Source: Terriglobia bacterium (GTDB lineage: Bacteria; Acidobacteriota; Terriglobia; Terriglobales; Acidobacteriaceae). From it: a DNA stretch of 64,000 nucleotides. Positions within the stretch are counted from its first letter, which is position 1, and each line of letters opens with the position of its first letter. The stretch is taken from positions 310,001 to 374,000 of the forward strand of contig JAIQGK010000001.1 of NCBI GenBank assembly GCA_020072645.1. The letters are read 5' to 3'. This document shows positions 51,927 through 61,493 of this stretch, in pieces. The notes under the pieces are model-generated. The model had not been told where the DNA came from. It ran no database searches and saw only the letters and a program-made list of their open reading frames with translations. The position numbers were made by a program, and so were the translations under genes.

Positions 51927-53114
51927 ATGATCATTCGGGTAAACAGCCGGGCCAACATTGCAAATACAGAGAAGCTGCTGCATGAAATCCAGACCGCTGC
52001 AGAACCTGTTGACCTTTTGCTTCCGACAAATGTGGAAGGCGATCTGCTAGGCGGCACAGTCGCTTTAATACAAGTGCTCGCAACGTGGTCAGCTCGGAAT
52101 CCAGAGGGCCGGCTCATCACTTACATAACGAATCAAGATGAAGCCAATACGCAGCTAACGAATCTAATAGCCCACGATCACGGTCTCGTTGCAGTGCTCG
52201 GTTCAGCCGATGTTTTAGCCAGAGATAAAAAATCCTCTTTGCGCAGTTTGGCTCTCACTATCGCTAAGAGCAGAATTGAGTCTATGGAATCTGGTCTTGA
52301 GAAGGCCAGTCACGGACCAAAGGTGTTCCTGCTTTGTGCGGATCACACCAGCAAAGCATTTTTGCCATGCTTTTACTTCCAGACTGATACTCCTGACAAA
52401 GACGTCAAGGGGATCGAAGATTTCCGCAACTTATCTAAACAACTGCTAAATCGAACGGCTGAGATCAACACCACTTCGGAACGCATTCCGTTCCGTAACG
52501 TAATGCAAATGGGAATTATCCTGCACGAAATCTTCGAAAACACTCATTTATGGGCGCGGACAGATTGTTCTGGAAAACGCATTAAGCGTTCATTGCGTGG
52601 CCTTAGATTCGCATTTCATAACATCCCCAGACATGGTCTCAACAAAAGCTTGGGGAATTCGCCGCCCCTCAGTAATTATTTTTCCCATTCAGGGCCTGAA
52701 TTTGCGCGCGACCGTCAACGCCTCGTCGAAATATCTATTTTTGATAGTGGCCCTGGATTAGCGCAGCGTATTCTGCAGCGTTGCCTTGCACCTTCCGATC
52801 CTCTCAGCTTGGAGTACCAGGCTGTCATGAAGTGTCTTCGCTTACATTCGAGCAGTAGCCTTCAGACTAATCGAGGAGTGGGTTTACATACTGTGATGCA
52901 ACTGCTTACTGAATTGAGAGGATTCTTACGGGTTAGAACAGGTCGGCTCAACCTGTTTAGGGATTTTGTTGAAAACCCATATGAGTCATCTCAGGCTGAC
53001 TCTGAGCCGTTTCTACTGGACTGGCAAACTGGAACGATGGAAACTTCCGAGCTTTCGAGGATGGACGGGACTCTATTTACGATATTTGTTCCGATTAGTC
53101 TCCGCTGCGACTGA
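51927..53114 (+). CDS. GHKL-type ATPase-like protein of a putative two-gene module
   Basis: A 395-aa protein. The C-terminal half carries GHKL ATP-binding boxes: N box ILHEIFENTHLW (about residue 199), G1 box EISIFDSGPGLAQR (about 272) and G2 box NRGVGLHTVMQLL (about 314). This resembles histidine-kinase-like ATPases, but the dimerisation and phospho-acceptor His helices are missing. The N-terminal half is a distinct domain without recognised motifs. The composition is less GC-rich than the flanks. It is followed two bases later by the phosphoribosyltransferase-like gene, suggesting obligatory co-expression. Function unknown; defence or signalling is an inference. Confidence 0.75.
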   Translation: MIIRVNSRANIANTEKLLHEIQTAAEPVDLLLPTNVEGDLLGGTVALIQVLATWSARNPEGRLITYITNQDEANTQLTNLIAHDHGLVAVLGSADVLARDKKSSLRSLALTIAKSRIESMESGLEKASHGPKVFLLCADHTSKAFLPCFYFQTDTPDKDVKGIEDFRNLSKQLLNRTAEINTTSERIPFRNVMQMGIILHEIFENTHLWARTDCSGKRIKRSLRGLRFAFHNIPRHGLNKSLGNSPPLSNYFSHSGPEFARDRQRLVEISIFDSGPGLAQRILQRCLAPSDPLSLEYQAVMKCLRLHSSSSLQTNRGVGLHTVMQLLTELRGFLRVRTGRLNLFRDFVENPYESSQADSEPFLLDWQTGTMETSELSRMDGTLFTIFVPISLRCD

Positions 53115-53116
53115 AT

Positions 53117-55366
53117 ATGTACGAATTCTTTGTGTACGATTACGCCCACCAGGACAAGACGCGGGGAAAGCCGCAACGTATTTGCGCCGTTTTTTGTGCT
53201 TCTGCCCAGCTGACGGACGATGCTCTTGAAGCAAGGCTGAAAGCTCATTTCTCCACGGCGATTCCCCCTGATGCAATTCTGCTCATTGGCACTGCCGGCA
53301 ATGCTACTGCTATCTCTCAACTGGCGAAATCGCCAAGAGTCATATTGGCACTCCCAGCAATGACGAGATATGTCGGTCCACCCGCTCTCAATGCTCTCTG
53401 GATTACCAAGGAGGGAAAATTTACTGGAATAGGAGACAACATCAATGAATACACGTCCGCTCACTTTTTAGCCCGTTTGTTCCAAGAGGGCCTCATGCGC
53501 ATATTCAAAGATCGGGAGGGTATGTTGGATAGCCTGGGGCAATATCACTACGTGAAGCCCTCTGGTAAGCATTCTGACAAATTCATCAGAACTGCCAATG
53601 TGCTAATGCGCGGAGCAGAAGTAAGCTTCATAGCCTTTAGCCTGCTACCTTACATGCTCCACAGAAACATTACACACATATATACCGATACTGCGGCAAT
53701 CAACGCCGTTGCGTATGCTCTGGTTGCGCTGCGGCAGAGTTTTGATACCACTTTTGAAATGCCCATGATCGATAGCTTTAGCTCTTACAGTAAGCTTAAA
53801 TCGTTTCGCTTTGAGGGAACAGAAGAATCGCTGGTGCTGATTTCTGCTTCAACGTCTCACGAGTTGGAACTTGAACTGATGAAATTGCATCAGATTCCTC
53901 AAGAACAGATCGTCACGATATATTATCTGGGCAGGCGACAACCGACTAGCCAAGTGGTATGCGATCTGACCAAGAGCCCTGCGACCAATCCAGAGGGTTT
54001 TGATCCGATCATTAGTTTTCCTCACGATGATTGCGGCCTATGTAAGCAGGGGCTGCTTGCAATTCGGATCGCGGGCGACCAGTTTCTCCCGGAGAATCCC
54101 AAGGTTATCTCGCAGACATTACAAAGAACCGATGCGCCTGAATGGCTTAGTGAGTTCATGGAGACATTTGTGGGCAAAGGGGTAATCTCGTGTCACCGGC
54201 CAGGGCGTACAAGTACTCCTGGCCGAGAGCATGAGCTTTATCTTGATTTGAAAAGCATCCTGGACGCAAAAGTTCCGGAAACTGACTTTCACAACAAAAT
54301 GAGCTATTTACTGAGACAAGCTACCCCAGCATCGCTTCAGAGAGTCATTTATTTAGATGATCCGGCTTCGAAAATGCTAGCGGGAAAACTGACGGATTTT
54401 TATCGACAATGCGGGAAGATGGAGGAACCGAAAGTAGTCAGTGCAACCGATGTAAATTCCAACCTTCCAGGACATATTTTGTCCGATGGAACTACGGTTG
54501 TTGTGGGCTCCTGCATAGTATCAGGTCGAAGTCTACTCGCTATTAGCCAAGCACTTCGCCAGATTCAGACGAACAATTCGATTCAATACTTGGTAGGAGT
54601 TGCACGTACGAACAGTAACCGGCGCATGGACGAGATTCGTCGAAATGTGCAATATGGACAGTACGGAGCGCGAGATCATCGGTTCGACATAGTGTCTGTT
54701 ATCTATCTGCCAGATGAAAGACCTTCCCCTTGGGCTGAGGAAAGGGCATTTCTTCTTCGATTACGCGACGCATTTGGGAATGAGCCAAATTCGCTTCGAG
54801 TCATTGACGAGCGGATTGAGGAACTCGATTCCGGAGGAACTGACGGTCTCCAAAACGGGTTGTTTTGGCGGACGGTTGCCGGCGATTCACTTAAATTGAG
54901 TCCGAATTTCGCCTTTTGGGAATTTGACTATGACGATCTTCCTTTTACACAGGCAGAGGTGTATCTAACGATTTCTGCAGTTCTACATCAATTCAGATCA
55001 GCTCATGGCAAGGCATCTCAAGGAACGCAGGTCGATTATCACCGCGTCATCTTGTCGCCTCGTAATTTTGACAGATTTAATGATGGGGTCATACAAGCAT
55101 CCTTGCTGCGAGCCGCCATTCCTTGGGAACTGGATTACAGCATTGAGAAAGAATCGAGCGGTGACATGAAAAGGATCCTTGAATCTATTTTGCACAATCG
55201 CAACAATCAGAGAGGCGAAGCGCTTCTGGAGTTCTTGCTAGCCTTGGCGAGCGGGAAATTGAGACTAACGAAAGAAGATGAGCGGGGCTTTGTAAGCCAA
55301 CTGAGAGCTGCAGACCCCAAGACGCTAAAACTGTTTGCCGCTATGATTGAGAACCGCGTGGCATAG
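53117..55366 (+). CDS. Large protein with phosphoribosyltransferase-like domains
   Basis: A 749-aa protein of no assigned family. Near residue 145-215 it reads YHYVKPSGKHSDKFI followed by a Rossmann-like strand (HIYTDTAAINAVAYALVAL), similar to orotate phosphoribosyltransferase. Near 460-485 it reads VVVGSCIVSGRSLLAISQALRQI, which resembles the PRPP-binding loop (V-V-x-D-D-x-x-x-x-G-x-(S/T)) but without the two acidic residues. The remaining C-terminal part is unassigned. The start is two bases after the GHKL gene. The lower GC content and the location beside a mobile element suggest acquisition by transfer. Confidence 0.7.
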   Translation: MYEFFVYDYAHQDKTRGKPQRICAVFCASAQLTDDALEARLKAHFSTAIPPDAILLIGTAGNATAISQLAKSPRVILALPAMTRYVGPPALNALWITKEGKFTGIGDNINEYTSAHFLARLFQEGLMRIFKDREGMLDSLGQYHYVKPSGKHSDKFIRTANVLMRGAEVSFIAFSLLPYMLHRNITHIYTDTAAINAVAYALVALRQSFDTTFEMPMIDSFSSYSKLKSFRFEGTEESLVLISASTSHELELELMKLHQIPQEQIVTIYYLGRRQPTSQVVCDLTKSPATNPEGFDPIISFPHDDCGLCKQGLLAIRIAGDQFLPENPKVISQTLQRTDAPEWLSEFMETFVGKGVISCHRPGRTSTPGREHELYLDLKSILDAKVPETDFHNKMSYLLRQATPASLQRVIYLDDPASKMLAGKLTDFYRQCGKMEEPKVVSATDVNSNLPGHILSDGTTVVVGSCIVSGRSLLAISQALRQIQTNNSIQYLVGVARTNSNRRMDEIRRNVQYGQYGARDHRFDIVSVIYLPDERPSPWAEERAFLLRLRDAFGNEPNSLRVIDERIEELDSGGTDGLQNGLFWRTVAGDSLKLSPNFAFWEFDYDDLPFTQAEVYLTISAVLHQFRSAHGKASQGTQVDYHRVILSPRNFDRFNDGVIQASLLRAAIPWELDYSIEKESSGDMKRILESILHNRNNQRGEALLEFLLALASGKLRLTKEDERGFVSQLRAADPKTLKLFAAMIENRVA

Positions 55367-55661
55367 TGCCCGAACGGGACCTTGTGATCCGGCGGGTGCC
55401 CCATCCTTTCGCCGCTTTTGCGAAGGGTGGGAAGAGCCTCATCGCTTCTTTCGTTCTTCTGGGTTTCAAAAATGTTGCTGTTCTCCGTGCCTCCGCCTCC
55501 GTGGTGAAGATTCCGGCTTCGCTGCCACTCTGGGACGAAATGCACGGCAAGTTGCACGCTTTTCCCCACTTTGGCATCTAATTTGGAGAGCTGCTAATTG
55601 TGTTGAAAATTCCCCCGGTTTGGAGAATAGTTAAAGGAGACAGCAGCCCCCAGGTGCTCCC
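55367..55661. other. Intergenic region with interspersed hairpin repeat
   Basis: About 295 bases without a supported gene. Includes the hairpin at 55400-55431 and a degenerate stretch reading CTCCGTGCCTCCGCCTCCGTGG that resembles repeats common in many soil bacteria. Confidence 0.45.
55400..55431 (+). repeat. Palindromic hairpin repeat
   Basis: CCCATCCTTTCGC and GCGAAGGGTGGG are imperfect inverted repeats around a 7-base loop. This looks like an interspersed palindromic element or terminator of the preceding operon, 30 bases after its stop. Confidence 0.6.
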
Positions 55662-56891
55662 ATGCTACGCGGTACCATACTCTCTTTTTCCCTGATTGCA
55701 ACTGCCTGCAGCCTCGCGGTGTGCCAGTCGTCCCCGATTACCGTTACCCCCGGCAACTCATTGGATTCACACATTCCTAAGCCTGACGCTCAGCCGCCAT
55801 CGGCGCCGGATACCACGCCTCACTTAAAGCCAATGGATCTGGACGGCAGGCAAAATCTGAATGACGGCACCAAAATGCAGCTCATTCGGGTCATTGACGC
55901 TGAGTTTGTTCACGTACGCAAGAATTTACCGGTCGGCGAAAAGGACCTTGTCATCGCGCCGGATGGCATGGTGAAACCGGGGGATGCGCAACTCTACAGG
56001 ATGGCGCAGACTTATGGCGCCGCAGCCAAGGTCGGTGATCGTGTTCAGATTACCAACATCGTTTTCAAGGAGAAGTCGATTTACCTGGAGATTAATGGCG
56101 GCCCAAAAAAGAAAACCAAGTGGTACCAGCATATTGAGATTTCCGGGATGGGCGGCAGCACCGGAGGCGTCGATCCCAACCAGGCCCAGCCGACCGGCGC
56201 AGCCGTAACGCTGGAATTCAAGAAGCATGTTCCGGAAATGACAGGCGCGGAATTGAAGCAGATGCTTACTCCCGTGCTGGACTTTTCCGTCAAGACCGCC
56301 GCAGAAGTTTTTGTCGATACGCTGCCGCCCAAGATTCGCGAAGCCGTGAAGCGGCATGAAGTTCTTGTCGGGATGAATCATGACATGGTCGTAATGGCCA
56401 AAGATCGCCCGCCGCAAAAAGTCCGCGAAAAAGACGATAAGGGTAAAGAGTACGAAGAATGGATTTACGGCGCGCCTCCGCAGGACGTGGTTTTTGTGCG
56501 CTTTGTTGGCGATGAAGTAGTCCAGGTGAAGACCGCGAAAGTTGGGGGACAGATCACTGTAAAGACCGAGAAAGAAGTTGACGTAAAAGATGGTGTCCCC
56601 ACGCTGGCCGCGCTGAAGTCAAGCAACAACCCGCAAGACGTGAGCGGTGTGCCCCAGCAGGATCAACCTACTCATAAGCCGACCTTGAAGAGGCCGGACG
56701 AGCAGCCAGATCCTATGACGCAGCAGGCTGGAGGCGCTTCACCAGCCAAGCCGTTACCGCCGCCGACGCCCCAGGACGAGCCGCAGTGGGGCACCAACGG
56801 CAAGCAAACAGGCTCCGGCAGCACTGATCAGCAGCCGGCGGAAAGCCAGGAGAAGACCCCGCAAGATCCAGTGAAGACGCCTCCGCTGTGA
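55662..56891 (+). CDS. Secreted hypothetical protein with Pro/Gln-rich tail
   Basis: A 409-aa protein with an N-terminal signal peptide (about 1-22, ATACSLAVCQS). A central conserved part (about 65-310) is mixed alpha/beta and includes PKKKTKWYQHIEISGMGG and EVLVGMNHDMVVMAKDRPP followed by a charged segment (VREKDDKGKEYEEWIYG). The C-terminal 85 residues are Pro/Gln/Lys-rich and probably disordered. No family is recognised. It sits upstream of nadE with a gap of 40 bases and may share its transcript. Confidence 0.65.
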   Translation: MLRGTILSFSLIATACSLAVCQSSPITVTPGNSLDSHIPKPDAQPPSAPDTTPHLKPMDLDGRQNLNDGTKMQLIRVIDAEFVHVRKNLPVGEKDLVIAPDGMVKPGDAQLYRMAQTYGAAAKVGDRVQITNIVFKEKSIYLEINGGPKKKTKWYQHIEISGMGGSTGGVDPNQAQPTGAAVTLEFKKHVPEMTGAELKQMLTPVLDFSVKTAAEVFVDTLPPKIREAVKRHEVLVGMNHDMVVMAKDRPPQKVREKDDKGKEYEEWIYGAPPQDVVFVRFVGDEVVQVKTAKVGGQITVKTEKEVDVKDGVPTLAALKSSNNPQDVSGVPQQDQPTHKPTLKRPDEQPDPMTQQAGGASPAKPLPPPTPQDEPQWGTNGKQTGSGSTDQQPAESQEKTPQDPVKTPPL

Positions 56892-56931
56892 GAGGGCTGA
56901 CGCAAACCAAAGCAGCGGTTAAACTAGAAGG

Positions 56932-58572
56932 GTGAAGATTGCTCTCGGGCAGATCAACCCAACGATAGGTGATTTCACCGGTAATTCCAAAAAGATCATA
57001 GAGTCTTCGCGCCAGGCCCTTGCGCTGGGCGCGGAGATGGTCCTCTTTCCTGAACTGGCTGTCTGTGGCTATCCCCCGCGCGACCTCCTGGAAAAACCCG
57101 CGTTTGTCGAGCGCAACCAGAAGGTGATCAATGAGATTGCGCAAGCCGTTCCGCAAATCACCATCGTCTGTGGTTTTGTGTCGCCCGCAAAGGTGGAAAC
57201 CGGCAAGTCTGTGATGAATTCCGCAGCGGTGCTGCGGCAGGGCGCGGTGCAATTTGTCCAGTCGAAAATGCTGCTGCCCACCTACGATGTTTTCGACGAG
57301 ATGCGTTACTTTGATCCCGCTGAATCGCAAAAACTGCTTCCACTGGCGGGCAAGGAATTCGCGCTCACCATCTGTGAAGATGCGTGGAATGACAAGCACT
57401 TCTGGCCTCGCCGCCTGTACCGTGTAGATCCGGTGGACGAACTTCTCCACGCCGGAGGCAACATGGTGCTGAACATTTCCGCGTCGCCTTTCCATCTGGG
57501 AAAACGAGAGCTGCGCCGCCAGATGCTGGCCACCATCGCGCGCGACAACAAAGTGCCGGTCCTGTTCGTGAATCAGATTGGAGGGAATGACAGCCTGATC
57601 TTTGATGGATCCAGCATGGCCATCGCGCCGAATGGCGAAATTGTGGCTCAGGCAAAATCCTTTGAGGAAGATCTGGTTATCTTCGATTCTGAAACCATGC
57701 AGGGCGACATGCATGAGCAGACCACCGTGGGCATTCCGAGCGCCTACGCTGCTCTTGCCCTTGGGACACGAGATTACGTCCGCAAGTGCGGCTTCAGCAA
57801 AGTTGTGATTGGCTTGAGCGGAGGCATTGATTCAGCTCTTACGGCGGCGATTGCGGTGGATGCTCTGGGCAAAGAGAATGTGACTGGCATTGCGATGCCC
57901 AGCCAGTACTCTTCCGAGCACAGCATCAAGGATGCGCGTGAGCTGGCGTGCAAGCTGGGAATCCGTTTTGAGGTAATTGCCATTGGTGACATTTTTGATG
58001 GCTACCGCAAGGCCCTGACGCCGTTATTTGCCGGCATGCGGGAAGATGTTGCGGAAGAGAACCTCCAATCGCGCATCCGCGGCAACATCCTCATGGCGTT
58101 TTCCAACAAGTTCGGCGCACTGGTGCTCACGACCGGAAACAAATCAGAAGTTGGAGTAGGCTATTGCACGTTGTATGGAGATATGGTGGGTGGACTCGGT
58201 GTGATTTCGGATGTTCCCAAGACCATGGTTTACGAACTGAGCCGCTACGTGAACTCGCTTAGGCCGGTCATTCCGCAATCGACGATTGATAAACCTCCGT
58301 CCGCCGAACTACGCCCCGGGCAGAAGGACTCTGATACACTGCCGCCGTACGAAGTTCTGGACAATATTCTTGAGGATTACGTTGAGGATTACCGCACTGC
58401 GGAACAGATCGCTGCGGACCGCGGCTACGATGTTCGGCTGGTTCGTGACGTGATCCGCATGATCGAGCGCAGTGAATACAAGCGCCAGCAGGCGGCGCCG
58501 GGACTAAAAATTACGCCGAAGGCCTTTGGCCTTGGCCGCCGTTTTCCAATCGCACAAAAATCGGAAGTGTAA
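56932..58572 (+). CDS. nadE: Glutamine-dependent NAD+ synthase
   Basis: Final step of NAD+ synthesis, amidation of deamido-NAD+, 546 aa. The N-terminal nitrilase-type glutaminase domain has the catalytic triad E41 (FPELAVCG), K112 (QSKMLLPTYDVFDE) and C148 (LTICEDAW). The C-terminal synthetase domain contains the ATP-pyrophosphatase loop GLSGGIDSAL and the LTTGNKSEVGVGY and PKTMVYELSRYVN motifs. The start is GTG at 56932. It is complete and typical for the long, ammonia-transferring form. Confidence 0.96.
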   Translation: MKIALGQINPTIGDFTGNSKKIIESSRQALALGAEMVLFPELAVCGYPPRDLLEKPAFVERNQKVINEIAQAVPQITIVCGFVSPAKVETGKSVMNSAAVLRQGAVQFVQSKMLLPTYDVFDEMRYFDPAESQKLLPLAGKEFALTICEDAWNDKHFWPRRLYRVDPVDELLHAGGNMVLNISASPFHLGKRELRRQMLATIARDNKVPVLFVNQIGGNDSLIFDGSSMAIAPNGEIVAQAKSFEEDLVIFDSETMQGDMHEQTTVGIPSAYAALALGTRDYVRKCGFSKVVIGLSGGIDSALTAAIAVDALGKENVTGIAMPSQYSSEHSIKDARELACKLGIRFEVIAIGDIFDGYRKALTPLFAGMREDVAEENLQSRIRGNILMAFSNKFGALVLTTGNKSEVGVGYCTLYGDMVGGLGVISDVPKTMVYELSRYVNSLRPVIPQSTIDKPPSAELRPGQKDSDTLPPYEVLDNILEDYVEDYRTAEQIAADRGYDVRLVRDVIRMIERSEYKRQQAAPGLKITPKAFGLGRRFPIAQKSEV

Positions 58573-58581
58573 AAAATCACG

Positions 58582-59538
58582 ATGAAATCCATGACCAAAT
58601 TAATGACCACAGCTCTCTTAACCTTCATTCTTCTCGCTTTCGGCGGGGCGAACGCTCAAACCGCTCCCGCGAAAAAGCAAACCGCTTCGCCCAAAAAATC
58701 GGCAACCCAGACCGCTAGCGCCGCTGCGTCGCCACAAAGCACGCAAAAGAAAGCAGCCCTGCCCACCATGGAGGAGGTAGAAGCCTCCATGAAACGGAGC
58801 TTCGGCTATGATCCGGGCGTTAGCTGGCAAATATTTGATATCCGCGAATCAAGCATTCCAGGGCTTGCGGAAATTCTGGTGTCCATGAACAAGCAACCGC
58901 CGGTGCATCTCTATCTGGCTCCGGGATCCCAGACCGCGATTGCCGGACAGATGATTCCTTTTGGCCCCGACCCGTTTGCCGCGGCGCGCGCCAATCTTAA
59001 AGGCGCGTTTGGCCCCAGCCGCGGCGGCCAGAATCCGCCGATTGAGATCATTGAGTTCAGTGACCTGGAGTGCCCGCATTGCAAAGTGGCGCAGCCCGTT
59101 CTGGCAAAACTTTTTGCGGATTTCCCCCAGGTGCGGTTCATCTTCCAGCAGTTTCCTTTGCCCGCCAGCTTGCATCCGTGGGCGTTGAAAGCCGCGCAGT
59201 ACGCCGACTGCGCGGGACAAATGGACAAGGATGCATTCTGGAAATACGTGGATTCCATCTTCGAAAACCAGGGCGGGATTGCGCTGGCCACGGCCGATGA
59301 CAAATTGAAGGAACTTGCCATTGCGGCCGGCTACGATGCACAGAAAATCTCTACCTGTGCAGCTTCGCCGGAAACGGATGCCCGCATCAAGAAATCACAG
59401 GCGCTGGGCGCGACCCTGGACGTTAATGAGACGCCTACGGTTTTCATCAATGGCCGCAGGGTCCCGGGCATCGCCAACATTCCGTATGAGAATCTGAAAC
59501 AGCTTGTGCAGTTTGAAATCGATCACGCAGGGAAGTAA
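58582..59538 (+). CDS. DsbA-like thioredoxin-fold protein
   Basis: A 318-aa periplasmic protein: a signal peptide (about 1-27, ending ANAQ), an Ala/Lys/Ser-rich linker (28-60), an N-terminal domain (60-140) of unknown fold, and a thioredoxin-fold DSBA domain with C164-P-H-C167 (FSDLECPHCKVAQPVLAKLF) and a cis-Pro region near ETPTVFINGRRVPG. It is likely to oxidise or reduce disulphides of secreted proteins. It follows nadE by nine bases. Confidence 0.85.
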   Translation: MKSMTKLMTTALLTFILLAFGGANAQTAPAKKQTASPKKSATQTASAAASPQSTQKKAALPTMEEVEASMKRSFGYDPGVSWQIFDIRESSIPGLAEILVSMNKQPPVHLYLAPGSQTAIAGQMIPFGPDPFAAARANLKGAFGPSRGGQNPPIEIIEFSDLECPHCKVAQPVLAKLFADFPQVRFIFQQFPLPASLHPWALKAAQYADCAGQMDKDAFWKYVDSIFENQGGIALATADDKLKELAIAAGYDAQKISTCAASPETDARIKKSQALGATLDVNETPTVFINGRRVPGIANIPYENLKQLVQFEIDHAGK

Positions 59539-59550
59539 GCATGGCGGGTC

Positions 59551-59566
59551 GAGGTCAAAAGACCTC
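59551..59566. terminator. Short hairpin between convergent genes
   Basis: GAGGTC and GACCTC form a perfect 6-bp stem around AAAA, in the 96-base gap between the DsbA-like gene and the convergent secretin gene. It lacks a T-run, so it is a weak candidate bidirectional terminator. Confidence 0.35.
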
Positions 59567-59634
59567 AAGAGATCCTTAGGAAAAAGTTTTCCGTATCACT
59601 GTCATCAGTGCGAGTCAGTGGTAAGCATGTTCTT

Positions 59635-61413
59635 CTACGGTCCTACGTTCCAGAAGACGCTGCTGCCGCGATCATGAAACGGCTTACGCACCACGTGCGG
59701 CGTAATAATAATCAGTATTTCATTGTGGATGCGCTCTTTTGAGGTTGAACTTAACACATTTTTCAACACGGGAAGGTTGCTGAGAATGGGGAAGCCCTGA
59801 ACGGACCGCAGCTCCTGCTCACTCATCAATCCCATAATTACGGATGGCTCGCCATCATGCACAGTGATGGTTCCAACATAAGAACGGCTGGTAATGTCCG
59901 GAATGCTGTTGATCTGTAGCGTTCCCAGGCCTTGAATTTTAAGGTCTGTCACCAGCGTTATATCGCCGTTCGAGTGGTAGTGCGGAGTTACTTTCAGGGT
60001 TATTCCCAGATCTTCATAGGTGAACTGCGGCGTGTTTCCTACCTGTATCTGACCGCGTGTGCTGAGCGCTACATTGCTGAATGTGCTGTTTACGATAGGA
60101 AATTTTGTGCCGACGCGAAATGTGGCGGCCTCACCGTCAATGGCTCGTAGCGTCATCGCCTCCAGATTGGTAGCGATGGAGGAATTAAAGGACAGCTTCG
60201 CAGTGATCGGAGGAGCGGTGACCCCCGTCAATCCCTTGCCTTTGCCGAAAACCAGAAACGGCCCCAGCAGAGGAGAGCCTGCCAGATTTGCCAGCGCTGA
60301 TGGCGAAATGGTGCTGGGATCAATGGTTCCGGTGCGGTTCAGCTGATCGATGACGCTTTGCGCGTCTGAGCCCAGCACTCGCCGGATTTCTGAAGGGATG
60401 TTGAATACCTGAAAGCTGGTCGGCAGGTTCAGGCCCATGTCCCGCAGACCGTCGGTATCGATTTCATATTCCGTCACCTCAAGCGACATCTCAGGCTTGG
60501 CGTCCATCAAGTTATCAAGCAGGCTCGCCGCTTCTTCCACCTGTTCCCGGGGTGCGCGCACAGTGATGGTATTTTGGCTCGGCTGAATGCTGACCAGCTT
60601 CATGTCCAGGATGGTGCGCATCACATTGACAAGATCGTTCAGGTCCGTCTGCGCAGATACATTGCCGACGTAAAAAGTACGCAACGCCAGCCGCTCATAT
60701 TGCTTTCTGGTCTCGACCGTGTCGCTGGCCACCATGGCGTCATGGCTGGAAATGGGAGACCAGAAAGACTTTGTCATTTTGCCCGCAATGTCAGTTGCTG
60801 TGTAGAAATCTACGTTATCCAGGTCAAAGCGAATGACCCGGCTGGCCAGGTTCTGGTCAAATTGCATGGAGATGCCAAAAGCGGCGCCAATCTGGGTATA
60901 GAGCTGCCGGGTATCGCCCTGGAGATGAAAACTCTTTCTTCCCGGCTGAGGTTGCAGGTTGATCTGGTCCACCGAGGCGAGCAATTGCAGCACGTGTTTG
61001 TGTTCGGCGTCGCCATCTGGCGGCTCCACGTCACGCAAGCGCTGGGCAGCATAAGCATTCTGCGGGTCAATAGCCAGCGCCATGCGAAAGCGCTGTGCAG
61101 CGCCCGCGGGGTCGCCCGCCGCGGCCAGATGGTTTCCCGCTTCCATGTGATCGCCGACGATCTGCTGCCGCAGCATTTCGCCCATGGTCATAAATTCCAC
61201 GTTGCCAGGCATGAGCTCCTGGGCTTTAAGTACTGCTATGAGAGCGTCGTCGGGCTTGCCTGCCCGCTGCAAGTCCTGCGCATTCTTGAATTCTTTTTCC
61301 GCATTTTTTTTGTCTTCTTTGGAAACCAGGGGAGTCCCGACGGACTTGGGTTTATCCGCGGCCATGCAGGCGATGCAGATAAACAGCGACAAGATGGCGA
61401 ACAAGGTTTTCAT
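59635..61413 (-). CDS. TPR-secretin family outer-membrane protein
   Basis: A 592-aa secretin-type protein: a signal peptide (about 1-18, CIACMAA), a TPR-like region (about 35-130), N-domain strands (about 165-305, FHLQGDTRQLYTQIGAAFGISMQFDQNL and LNDLVNVMRTILDM), and a C-terminal secretin domain (about 320-575) with VGTKFPIVNST, GITLKVTPHYHSNGDITL and the VVRKP end. Secretins form outer-membrane pores of type II secretion or type IV pili. There are no neighbouring secretion genes in the window, so the system served is unknown. Confidence 0.85.
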   Translation of the reverse strand: MKTLFAILSLFICIACMAADKPKSVGTPLVSKEDKKNAEKEFKNAQDLQRAGKPDDALIAVLKAQELMPGNVEFMTMGEMLRQQIVGDHMEAGNHLAAAGDPAGAAQRFRMALAIDPQNAYAAQRLRDVEPPDGDAEHKHVLQLLASVDQINLQPQPGRKSFHLQGDTRQLYTQIGAAFGISMQFDQNLASRVIRFDLDNVDFYTATDIAGKMTKSFWSPISSHDAMVASDTVETRKQYERLALRTFYVGNVSAQTDLNDLVNVMRTILDMKLVSIQPSQNTITVRAPREQVEEAASLLDNLMDAKPEMSLEVTEYEIDTDGLRDMGLNLPTSFQVFNIPSEIRRVLGSDAQSVIDQLNRTGTIDPSTISPSALANLAGSPLLGPFLVFGKGKGLTGVTAPPITAKLSFNSSIATNLEAMTLRAIDGEAATFRVGTKFPIVNSTFSNVALSTRGQIQVGNTPQFTYEDLGITLKVTPHYHSNGDITLVTDLKIQGLGTLQINSIPDITSRSYVGTITVHDGEPSVIMGLMSEQELRSVQGFPILSNLPVLKNVLSSTSKERIHNEILIIITPHVVRKPFHDRGSSVFWNVGP

Positions 61414-61493
61414 GCGGGAAACATCATTGTATCGTCATTAAGAACGATTCATGGCAGGAATATTGCGACCAATTACTGAAGTTTGTGAAGCAT

